From assembly GCA_017591395.1 (NCBI GenBank), contig WEDG01000327.1:1-64000 (forward strand): a stretch of DNA of 64,000 nt. Direction: 5' to 3'. Under the pieces are notes generated by a model, which made no database searches, was not told the DNA's origin, and was given only the letters and a program-made list of their open reading frames with translations. The position numbers and the translations under genes are program-made. Every line of letters starts with the position of its first letter. Positions within the stretch are counted from its first letter, which is position 1. Positions 42,455 to 52,905 of this stretch are shown here, piece by piece. Source of the DNA: Schistocephalus solidus. Its lineage: Eukaryota > Platyhelminthes > Cestoda > Diphyllobothriidea > Diphyllobothriidae.

Positions 42455-43370
42455 CAGTGGATGAAATATTAAACGAAATTCCAAAAGGTGTTTTTGATTA
42501 GAAAAGATTATTTAAGTATGGTTGTACTATTACTTATAATGCATCATAATTCCAAGATATTTTAGTCACACCAGGATTTCATCTTTTGAATGAGCCTATT
42601 TCCGGCCATTTGCGTAAATCACATTGGGAAAAAATAGACTATTTATGGATTATGCATTTTCCCATCGATTTCGATGCCCTTATACATAAAACTAAGTTTT
42701 ATAGAAAACATGCGAAAATAATTTTTTCTTGTATTAATTTTGTAGCAAATTACATCTTGAAAGGGCATCTTTCGGTTAAAAAATTCTTGCAATTTCTGAA
42801 ACCGACCTACCCTTACACTTGCATGCAGGGTTCCCGTACAATATACTGTATACATCCCACACATTCACACATTTTTCTCTAGTATTAGAAAAATGTCATA
42901 CAGTGCTCACAATATTTTGTTGTGGATGTTAAACGGGTTGTATAATTTACACGCAGCATTAATAAATGGACAGATACTATGCTTTATGAATGGACATTTA
43001 ACAGTCTTAAAACACCTCAAAATTAGAATTTTTTTAAAAATCGAAACGTATCCTTTCAGGTACAAATTTTGAAGAAAACGTTATTTGTTACTAAATGATT
43101 AGAAGGAATATTTCTATGCATGCTCTCTAGGAAACATATTAAAAAGGGCATCGAAAATAAATGGGAAAATGAATACAATCTAAGTAGTCATTTTTATGGA
43201 GTGCAGTTTTCGCCGGCGGCCGGAAAGAGGCTCTTTCAAAGTCCATTATCCTATCGTAACTGACATGTCTCGGGATTATGTTGTATGATAATTTATATTA
43301 CAACCCCATTTAAGTAATATTTTCGAATCAAAAACATATTTTGGAGTTTCTATTAACATTTTCTGAGATA
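42455..43370. mobile_element. foldback (MITE-like) element, copy M2
   Basis: The left arm 42,455-42,700 is the inverse of the right arm 43,135-43,370: attccaaaaggtgtttttgatt against aatcaaaaacatattttgga at the ends, and attttcccatcgatttcgat against atcgaaaataaatgggaaaa inside. The loop is about 430 bp and AT-rich. No transposase frame. Same family as M1 and M3. Confidence 0.7.
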
Positions 43371-44139
43371 GCACATCTACTGTAGCCCTTTAGCATAGGC
43401 CACTGATTAACCTATGCAGATATTCCCTAGTGCAGACGCTTCTGCTGCTCAATCAATTTCTCTAGCTACCGCGCCAATTGGATGAAGTCAGTGGTGCAGA
43501 AACTAGTCGTCTCCAAAGAATTACTGTGTAACAATTTTAAATTGGTATCCGTCCGGTGGAGTTGCAGCTTCCCAACTCGCTCCAGCCCGAGGGTGGAAAA
43601 AGACCATTATCTGCAATCTTACAAAGTGGTATTGCAACCTGAGACATTGGAATTCAAGCAGTTGTTAAGCATTTGCACATTGATTTGCAATGCCTGTATA
43701 AATTCAAATATATTTTATAGTAAAAATACCTGGTAATATCCTTTCTTTCAGTTGATAGAGCATTACGTCTTCTTTAAATTTTATAACTGAAGGCGGGGTA
43801 TCTTCCTGGTCTAAAAGGATATTTCAATTCGGAGAATATTTTGCATCTCAACTGCGTGTTAGATACTGTCCAGGGGACGTAAATCACACATTTCTCTGGA
43901 CTATTGCGCAGACATCATATAGGAATGAAAGTGTTGCGATGAATATGGGCCATGTTCATTATCAGCTTTAACTACCGGACAGGAAATTCCCGGTCTTAAA
44001 AATATCACAATTAAAAACTTAATGCAAAAATAGCTTCCCCTTCTTTAAGTATAAAATCTAAAGAAGACGTAATCTGCTGTCAAATACGTACCGCAAAAAA
44101 TTTTTTATCTAGTTTTTTTGTACAATGTATTTTAATTTA
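43371..44139. other. no recognisable feature
   Basis: An AT-rich stretch between two foldback elements. It may contain a diverged left part of M3, but I could not delimit it. Confidence 0.4.
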
Positions 44140-44365
44140 TAAGGGCATCGAAAACAATGTGAAAAATGCATACTTACCAAGTTATCATCGCTTACTGAGT
44201 GTAGCTTTTGCAGGCAACTGGAAGGAAGGTGATTTAAAAACCGGCATCCTGGTCTGACTGAAATGTCTTGGGATTGTGCTGTACGATAGACGGTATTCCT
44301 ACCCGGTATTTCCTTCTAATCGAAAAGACGCATTTCAGAATTTCAGTTAAAATCGCATGCTGTGG
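44140..44365. mobile_element. foldback (MITE-like) element, right half (copy M3)
   Basis: Shares aagggcatcgaaaa, gactgaaatgtcttgggattgtg and ccttctaatcgaaaag with the right arms of M1 and M2. Its outermost bases (atttcagttaaaat) are the inverse of M1's left end (gtttaactgaaat). Confidence 0.6.
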
Positions 44366-45923
44366 ACTAGATACTGTACTTTCGGTCTTTCTCGCCCCCT
44401 TCCCAGAATGAAAGATGTACTGCCGACTTTGTTATGCGTGTCCTCACTTATGTGCGCCCTTTCCTCTGAAGGGCGGAAAGAAGGGAAATGCTAGAAATTA
44501 TCTCTTATCGAAAACGAAAAAAATAAGATGGTTCCATGTCAAAAAGTAAGTTTATTCTCACGTGTCGAGTGTAGAGAGTGTAGCAGTCGACGACTTCAAG
44601 TATAGCACGCACAGGTCCGCGTAAAGAATCCCGAATAGTTCACGGCATAGAAGGGGCTAAACAGAGCTGTCAGATACATAATCGATCTCATCCAAACAAC
44701 AAGATAGAAGAATAATTAGGTGGGTACAACATGTATGCCAGGACCAAGGATTTTATTATAGAGCAAAACGGTAAATGATGCAAGAAAGGAGGATGGTTAC
44801 GACAGGAAATGATCAGTGTCTGCGAAACAACCGGTGGGAAATGCAGCGCTGTGGGAACTGAAGCAAAAGGAAAGGGGAGCGTTGTTGTGAGTGTTGACTA
44901 CGACGGAAATTCAGTGGTTGTGGTGAAGGAACACCGGCCATTGTCACCGACACGCGGTTATAACACCCATCCTGTATCCCTACGAAGTGTTACTTAATTG
45001 CACTGAATTTGTCAAGTTCGTGGTCTATTATGCAAGGTCATCATCGGAGAGTGAAAAATTGGCTAGTCTGTCTCTCTATATACCGAAGATGAATCACCAT
45101 CGCTCCATGATCCAGAATAGCTCGTTCCTGCAGACTGGTGTGATGATTCTTGCGCGTCTTGTGCAGTTGTTGTTGTTTGTATGTGCAAACGGTTTGAATG
45201 CATGCTGAGGCTACTGTGTGACCCCCATCCCTTCCTGAAATTTGGTAGAGGGCGTTTTTATCTTGAATTAGGCTTTGTGAAAATAAACTGCATATCAAAA
45301 TACCATGACTCTGCGTCCCACAGGAGCATACACATGGGTAACAAGTTTGAGTAGTTTATGTGCTTCTGCTTTCCCGGCACGTCTAAAATTGGGCCAAGAA
45401 TGGACTGATAAAATAGCCGTACACTGACGTTTGATGAGGACTATAAGAAAAATCACACCGGAATTGACTCAGCAACCCCTAGGTCATAATCGAATAGTGG
45501 TGCGCCGCATCATAGGTGAAACTTCGGACCACTGTAGAGTACCGTCTGAATATTCTCTGTGAAGTAATCAGAAATTCCGAAGACATGAGGGATACGTCTC
45601 GTTGTCTCTTTTTGATAAAGCAGAAAAAGAAGAATATAAGAGCAGTAAGTTGAGAGGGAGAATGCGTCCATCAAGGAATCGCCAGCTTGAGGACTGCAGA
45701 GTGACTCAGGCACACAAACTCCGGATAAAACGCAGAGCTTTATAATTTTTTACGGAGAGATTAAAAGGTAGGCTGATTAATGGGAATACAGAATTGCCCT
45801 GAGAGGCATGTCAAAATGCTAGGTGATAATCGCAGCTGCGCCAATACGGTTGTGTACTGAAGACATAACTCGTAATCTCGGAGAATTGGGACATCGCCAT
45901 ACTACTGACTGCTTGTTGGGAGT
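44366..45923. other. no recognisable feature
   Basis: Contains only short open frames (up to 85 aa) without motifs. Directly precedes the satellite array. Confidence 0.4.
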
Positions 45924-48060
45924 TTACGTGATTATCCCGCTGTGATAGACTTTGACCCAAATATTCATATGCACATTCGGTCTGCGCCTACTGAGCTTAT
46001 TTCAGACCGATTTACCCCAAATTAGAGATTATTTTTTCAGGAAATTAAAAAGCTGCAATCGCCGTCATTTTGAGTGGGGTGACCAGTGAAAATGTTGCCG
46101 GCATATGTTCTGAACAGGCAATTTTTGGCTATTGACTATGAAAACAAATGAGGTGAGAACATGTGATCAACCCTTAAACCACGCTCCAGTTTGTTAACAG
46201 GACGAGTAGATTTTAAAAATTTCTCGGATTTTACCTGATTATCCCGCTGTGATAGACTTTGACCCAAATATTCATATGCACATTCGGTCTGCGCCTACTG
46301 AGCTTATTTCATACCGATTTACCGCAAATTAGCGATTTATTTTTTTAGGAAATTAAAAAGCTGCAATCGCCGTCATTTTTGAGTGGGGTGACCAGTGAAA
46401 ATATTGCCGGCATATGTGCTGAACAGGCAATTTTTTTGGCTATTGACTATGAAACAAAATGAGGTGAGAACATGTGATCAACCCTTAAACCACGCTCCAG
46501 TTGTTGACAGGACGAGTAGATTAAAAATTCTCGGATTTTACCTGATTATCCCGCTGTGATAGACTTTGGCCCAAATATTCATATACACATTCGGTCTGCG
46601 CCTTCTGAGCTTATTTCATACCGATTTACCCCAAATTAGCGATTTATTTTTTTAGGAAATTAAAAAGCTGCAATCGCCGTCATTTTGAGTGGGGTGACCA
46701 GTTAAAATATTGCCGGCATATGTGCTGAACAGGCAATTTTTGGCTATTGACTATGAAAACAAATGAGGTGAGAACATGTGATCAACCCTTGAACCACGCT
46801 CCAGTTGTTGACAGGACGAGTAGATTAAATATTCTCGGATTTTACCTGATTATCCCGCTGTGATAGACTTTGACCCAAATATTCATATACACATTCGGTC
46901 TGCGCCTACTGAGCTTATTTCATACCGATTTACCGCAAATTAGCGATTTATTTTTTTAGGAAATTAAAAAGCTGCAATCGCCGTCCTTTTGAGTGGGGTG
47001 ACCAGTGAAAATGTTGCCGGCATATGTGCTGAACAGGCAATTTTTGGCTATTGACTATGAAAACAAATGAGGTGAGAACATGTGATCAACCCTTAAACCA
47101 CGCTCCAGTTGTTGACAGGACGAGTAGATTAAAAATTCTCGGATTTTACCTGATTATCCCGCTGTGATAGACTTTGACCCAAATATTCATATACACATTC
47201 GGTCTGCGCCTACTGAGCTTATTTCATACCGATTTACCCCAAATTAGCGATTTATTTTTTTAGGAAATTAAAAAGCTGCAATCGCCGTCATTTTGAGTGG
47301 GGTGACCAGTGAAAATATTGCCGGCATATGTGCTGAACAGGCAATTTTTGGCTATTGACTATGAAACAAAATGAGGTGAGAACATGTGATCAACCCTTAA
47401 ACCACGCTCCAGTTGTTGACAGGACGAGTAGATTAAAAAAATTCTCGGATTTTACCTGATTATCCCGCTGTGATAGACTTTGATCCAAATATTCATATAC
47501 ACATTCGGTCTGCGCCTACTGAGCTTATTTCATACCGATTTACCCCAAATTAGCGATTTATTTTTTAGGAAATTAAAAAGCTGCAATCGCCGTCATTTTG
47601 AGTGGGGTGACCAGTGAAAATATTGCCGGCATATGTGCTGAACAGGCAATTTTTGGCTATTGACTATGAAACAAAATGAGGTGAGAACATGTGATCAACC
47701 CTTAAACCACGCTCCAGTTGTTGACAGGACGAGTAGATTAAAAATTCTCGGATTTTACCTGATTATCCCGCTGTGATAGACTTTGATCCCAAATATTCAT
47801 ATACACATTCGGTCTGCGCCTACTGAGCTTATTTCATACCGATTTACCCCAAATTAGCGATTTATTTTTTTAGGAAATTAAAAAGCTGCAATCGCCGTCA
47901 TTTTGAGTGGGGTGACCAGTGAAAATGTTGCCGGCATATGTGCTGAACAGGCAATTTTTGGCTATTGACTATGAAACAAAATGAGGTGAGAACATGTGAT
48001 CAACCCTTAAACCACGCTCCAGTTGTTGACAGGACGAGAAGATTAAAAATTTTCGGATTG
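45924..48060 (+). repeat. satellite-like array, seven tandem units of ~305 bp
   Basis: Unit starts (at ttacctgattatcccgctg or ttacgtgattatcccgctg) are at 45,924, 46,231, 46,538, 46,842, 47,146, 47,452 and 47,755; lengths are 303-307 bp. Units differ by scattered substitutions and small length changes in A or T runs. No frame is open through a unit. The array ends sharply at ggattggataactgg near 48,060. High similarity between units suggests recent expansion or homogenisation. Confidence 0.97.
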
Positions 48061-49564
48061 GATAACTGGTGGTGGAAGAGGGACTTTTTTTGCAAGCTAA
48101 TGAAATAATGCAGCAGAGGTGGATGTATTTACGTGGTGCAACTATTGGATAAGAGGATGTACTGAACCACCAAGTTGAATGCTGGTTTTGCTTCTGACTT
48201 AAAATTTGGTTGCATTCTGGTATCGAAGTGGTATTCCAGTGAAGTTCTGTTCTGGTCGATTGAGGGTCGCCACATTTGTGGAACGCAAGTGATGTTCAAA
48301 TTTTGCTCATCCGCAGTTAACCTTTTTCTCTCCCTGGGCCAAGGTGGAGTAAAAGGGTAGTTCGCACCTGGACAGCCTTTCGTCCCTTTAATAACTATGG
48401 TATATCTGATGTACACGGACGCCTTAAAAGTTGTAGCTTGTCTGCTTAATTGCAATCTCACTTTAATGTAACTTGCGTAGCTGAATTTATTCTGTTTGAT
48501 ATTGGAGCTTATCTACTCTCGTTCGCGTCGCTTTAAAAAACGAACCTAGGCTCCAGAAACCAAGCGTCTTGCTAACCACCCTACCTGATCTCGTTTCTGG
48601 TCGACTTGCTTGTGGCTTGAAGCATATGAGTTTAGAGAGACCGCGCAAAGTTCTTCTGGCCAATGTCTCCTTCCCCGCCTCCATAACTACTGGTGGTACT
48701 TACCGAGTCCTACAGACGAAGCACTGTGTGCGCGCGTGTAGACAGTTTTTGTCCAAAACGACAGCATCAGCCACAAGTCGCTGTCTTTCCCTCTTTTCTT
48801 CCCCCTACACTCTCTCTCTTCTAACGCTTTGTCTCGTCCTTCTGACCGCGGGCGCGAACTATGTCTGCACAAAACTTGTCGTTGCATTACGTAAGAGTGC
48901 TGGTGTCTCTGCCCGTGATGCAGCGACTTTCGCACACTTCTACTGCTGCACACATTCACGCCTCTTTTGCACTCACGTCCGCACCTCGTAGGTCTGTCTC
49001 CGCGCCCCGCGCGGTCACCCCATTATTACTTGTCGCACACTGTCGCGTCCTCCAAGCGACTCAGGACAACCACCACCATCATCATCATCAACGTCTCACT
49101 GTCAGGTCTGTAGCCCTGTGCTAGGAGAAGGTCGCGGGGCCATCTTTCCTCCACTGTCCTGTTCTACTGTCTCTTGAGGGTGGGAGTTAGTGTGTGAGCA
49201 CACGGTGTGTGCAATGTCCTTAACAATGCTTTCCCCGTTCGCGATTCTTCGCTTTTATATTCCGCAGCCCTTGTGGGGAGACCATCCTTCAAGTGTGGGT
49301 CGAAAAGGCTAGGTTTTTTGGCTGCTTGCTTAAGGATTTATCCTGTGTATAGTGAGGCTGGCAGTCTAATATCACTCGCCTACTAAACAACGAGGCAATT
49401 TTTAAGTACTTATTTCTTATCGGAGTAAGCATAAATGCATCCCCCCACGGCTGCTTTGGTAAGATGTAATCACCCAGCTAAGAACCGGTCCACATCATGC
49501 AGCCTGTTTTAGTGCCAAGAAGACACTAGTACACAACCTCCTCTCGAAGAAGGAGCCACGATCG
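48061..49564. other. no recognisable feature
   Basis: A 140-aa frame at 48,569-48,991 is Ser/Thr/Leu-rich and overlaps a 90-aa frame on the other strand; neither shows a motif or splice context. Confidence 0.4.
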
Positions 49565-49755
49565 CTGGATCAAGAGCTTTAGTAGCCTGACGTTTCGGAT
49601 TCTCACTCGAATCCATCATCAGAGACAAAGTAAAATAAGGGTAGTAGATTGCAGTGAGCATCCGAAACGTCAGTCTAAGAAAGTTTTTGTTCCAGCGACC
49701 ACATCCCTCTTCGCGACCACTTACTGGAACTCGCCCGTTTGCTTCTATTAACAAC
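49565..49755. mobile_element. inverted pair of Penelope-like terminal repeats
   Basis: The segment 49,586-49,626 (minus) and the segment 49,650-49,755 (plus) are both pieces of the terminal repeat seen at 40.54-40.69 and 41.64-41.85 kb. Shared pieces include the hammerhead-like core and tggaactcgccYgttYg. They face away from each other around about 25 bp. No coding part of the element is present. Confidence 0.65.
49586..49626 (-). ncRNA. hammerhead-ribozyme-like motif, best-conserved copy
   Basis: Minus strand: gtctCTGATGA, then a perfect 6-bp helix ggattc/gaatcc closing a gagtga loop, then CGAAAC and gtcagg. All core bases of a hammerhead (CUGAUGA and GAAA) are present. A half motif (gcatccGAAACgtcag) lies on the plus strand at 49,662-49,677. 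Activity depends on helices I and III, which I could not define by eye. Confidence 0.55.
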
Positions 49756-50249
49756 TTTCCCTGTCGAGGGCAACTTTTACGTCAATAGTATGGGTTGGTT
49801 GAAAAATTTAGGTAGAAGATAAAAAGGCAGCTTTATTTACCTTGCTGAAAAATAATGTTATACTTCCATGGGGATTTCAGAATGTGCTAGTCGGACTCCC
49901 AGCAGCCGTTCTCAAGTCTTGCCGCGATGGATGCACTGATTGCCGACCAGGCCGGTGTGTGATTCGAATATGCGACTTAACAAAGGGGGGCGTGTTACCC
50001 GTATGTCACATTAGTGTCGGTTATCCTTTGTGTATATGGACGTGCCCCTTAAGCGGGTCGCGCGGTAGATGCGCTGGACCAACACGGAGGCCAAATCAGG
50101 GTGTGAAAGGCCTTATTATTCGTGACTGCGTTCCCATAACAAATGCCGAACATGGGGGGGGGGTTCGCGTGCCCAACTTGGTGCAGGCTCATGCCGCACC
50201 CCGCTCTCCCGCTTCGTGGGAACTGCTGCGTCTGCGCCCCACCCCGCCT

Positions 50250-50420
50250 CCGGTCTTCTTGACTGTCTTGACACCGGGCACAGGCGAGTTAAGGAAGAGA
50301 GAGTGCGATATATGCAGTGAAAGTCTACTATCACTTAAAGCTGATTTGCGCACAAGTCATCGTCCCTGCACCACCCTTCTGTGGAACATAGGGTGGACTA
50401 CAACAGTCGAGCTGAGATGG
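50250..50420 (+). repeat. R repeat fragment (R3)
   Basis: Matches the end of the R blocks: cttgacaccgggcacaggcg, agtctactatcacttaaa, cgtccctgcaccacc. The 199-aa frame across 49,842-50,441 runs through this repeat and is therefore not called a gene. Confidence 0.75.
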
Positions 50421-50425
50421 ACAGC

Positions 50426-51309
50426 GCTCTCTTTGCGGTGAGTACAGCGTCCACGAGAATTATTTCGTTCTGAGAGGTTTTTTTCGTGATTAAAGGTGGG
50501 AAGGGACGTCTACATTTATGGTGGTGTTTTGTGGTGAGTAGGGTCAACTCGTTGCGTAGCCATTAACGTAGATCCAAAAGTGTTCGCTGAAGCCGCTCCC
50601 GGCCATGAACAAGATTTTACAGGGCAGATGTGGTGCGAGATCTTGTGCGTTGGTGACATTCATTTGATAGAATGCATTTTGTCTGCTTGAAGCTTCGTTT
50701 GGTGTCCTATAGTTAATTGCCTCTGCATACGGCGATTTCCTGTACGAATTCTTAGAGCTTCCTACTGAAATTAAAGGCATTTACGTACGGTATCAAAAGT
50801 GTTCTTGTGTGGTCGTTTTGGTTCACCCTGCCTGTGAGCACTCGTTCCGACGTCATCATGGATCGTTTGTTTGATCAGGCCGCTTTCAGCTGTCCTCGAG
50901 ACGTAGTAGCTCCATCGTAGTTGGACCGGCTTTTGTACAACATTGACGCTGAGAACCCCGTTGTTTTCGGAATCTGGGTGTCAGAATCATCTTTTACCAT
51001 TTCATAAACAGAATCCTTCGAAGGCTGCCTAGGTAAAGGTGATTTGGTTTCCTCATCTATTTTTGATTGTAGTAGCGTTTTGCTTTACGACTTGAGTGGA
51101 CTGCGTGCTGGTCCATCTGTCTCCTTGCGTCTCTGTCTTGCTCTCTCAGGCTTGCATAGTCCTTCTGACAGTAGGCAATTACTAGGAGCGCTTGCGCAAG
51201 ATACAGCCGTAAAAATATCTGGTTCGCCTTTTTTTACTAAAACTGAGCCAGTCCACCCTCTCCCAGACCCTCAAAGACATGTAACATACAGATTACCAAT
51301 GTCGACAAG
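50426..51309. other. no recognisable feature
   Basis: Short frames only; nothing shared with the rest of the window. Confidence 0.4.
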
Positions 51310-51606
51310 GACAAGGGAGACTGGAATGGCCATTTCTGGTTCATTAGCCGCCATCAGCCAGTCATAACCAACCCCAGGTGGTGCACCACTTGAGACTCGA
51401 TGTTCCAAGGCAGAACGTGACGAGTTAGTTCCATTAACGATCGTTGAGCATTCATAAATGAATGTCCATATTCCCGATCTAAACCGGCAAAACAGGTCGC
51501 GTGTTCGAGCCTCGGGTGGGACACCACCTGGGGTTGGGTATAACTGGCTAATGACGGCTAATTAGCCCGAAACGGCTAGTCCAGTTTCCCTTGTCTTTGT
51601 CGACAT
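51310..51606. repeat. tRNA-derived SINE tails, inverted pair
   Basis: 51,400-51,312 on the minus strand carries the tail (ggttatgactggctgatggc ... cattccagtctccc). 51,490-51,606 on the plus strand has a B-box-like gtgttcgagcctcggg followed by ggggttgggtataactggct, the cggctaattagcc piece and tttcccttgtctttgtc. This is the same arrangement as at 9.2-9.5 kb. Confidence 0.7.
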
Positions 51607-52819
51607 TGTTAACCCCCTTGGACTACTACGAACCGTTGTGCGGCTGCTGGCGGGGGTCGGGATTGAGCCCCAAGGCAGAGCGGGACGAAGGAGTTCCCTT
51701 AACGATAAGTGAGCGTTCATAAAGGAATGTAGCGTCCGCTTGTTGATGAAAGCGATTTACCAAATTGTAGTTTAGGAAGACAGCATGCTAAGGACAACCT
51801 TCATTGCACCAGAGCCACCAGCGCTTGAAAGTGGATGAGGCGGAGATAGTTGTTGGCGAGCTTTTGTTTACATGAAATATGTGCGTGAGATGCGCCTGTA
51901 GCCAGTCAGCGGAAACCAACTGGTGGATCGACATCCACCACACAACTACACTCCTATGAGGTCATCGCTTTGCAGGCAGGACAGCGGGTGTGGTCTTGTG
52001 ATTAAGGCGGTTTCATCCTTGCGCTTGCATCTACTAGGGGGTGTCGCCATTTATCCATTCATGCTGAGCCAACCAGCAGGTCCATCCAAAACTACCTGTT
52101 TATCACCGGAAAGCATTGGTTTCCTGTTTTTTCTCTGCGCAGCCAAATATGCAGCCCAGTGCAGTCGATGTTTCCCGTGGTGCATAATTAAAAGGGCTTA
52201 CACATTTCACCCGGAGGTAGGATCGAAAGCACAACCTGACCTGACTTATTTGGAAATAACGGCTCACAAACGGCCCAGGCGCCTCTTCTGCCTGCTACTG
52301 TTTGGGTTTCAGGTTCGCCTGCTTCGTCCGGATTTTTTTGTTCTCTCGGCTTTGTTCGATGCATTTAGTAGCATCTTAGCTTACAACTGCTCTTAAATAT
52401 CATTATTTACCTTTCTAATGACTGCGAAATGTCACACCAACCTAAAATCGCCTAACTTCACTCCCGGAGTATACCCCACGATCAGAGAGAAATTGACGCT
52501 CTACAACAAGCGTTTGGTGAGAGGAACCAAATTCTGATCAATAGGTAGGCATTAACATTTTTTAACTACTTGAAGGTGCGGACTTTCGCTATCTGGAGAT
52601 ATTACCTACAAACGCAATCAGAATAGCTTGACAATTTCTTCCTCGTTTGCCTTCGTCTGGCAGACATAATCCAGATGGAGAAAGCCTGAGACTCGAACCG
52701 AACTACTCCATCGGTGAAACTTTGGGCCATACACCAACAGGGACCCGTTTTCTATAGCTTTCAGTCCGTTATATTCCAAGTTATACAGGCTCAATGTTAC
52801 CCGGTTGAGAAAAACTTGG
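51607..52819. other. no recognisable gene
   Basis: The part 51,640-51,730 (tgctggcgggg..cgagtgagcgttc-like) resembles 9,560-9,610, so the SINE-flanking repeat extends about 120 bp further. A 157-aa frame at 51,923-52,396 lacks any motif. Confidence 0.45.
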
Positions 52820-52905
52820 TGACCTCGGGGACACTCGAACCCACGACAATAGGAGCAAGATTGGAGTACAGCCAAAACTAACCACCTGCGCTACGACACC
52901 TAATC
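52820..52905 (-). repeat. tRNA-like SINE head (minus strand)
   Basis: The minus strand starts ggtgtcgtagcgcaggtggt (A-box-like) and has ggttcgagtgtcccc (B-box-like) about 55 nt later. It has no closing acceptor stem, so I regard it as SINE-derived or a tRNA pseudogene. Confidence 0.5.

Noticed and set aside
45924..48060. CRISPR-like array
   Set aside because: Units are directly adjacent ~305-bp repeats without spacers, and the genome is eukaryotic.
48569..48991. 140-aa Ser/Thr-rich frame
   Set aside because: Overlapped by an equally plausible frame on the other strand; no signal peptide or domain could be supported.
49842..50441. 199-aa frame as a possible gene
   Set aside because: Its second half runs through an R repeat fragment, the rest has no motif, and R copies do not conserve this frame.
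51923..52396. 157-aa frame as a host gene
   Set aside because: No motif, no clear splice context, and composition expected by chance from the local DNA.
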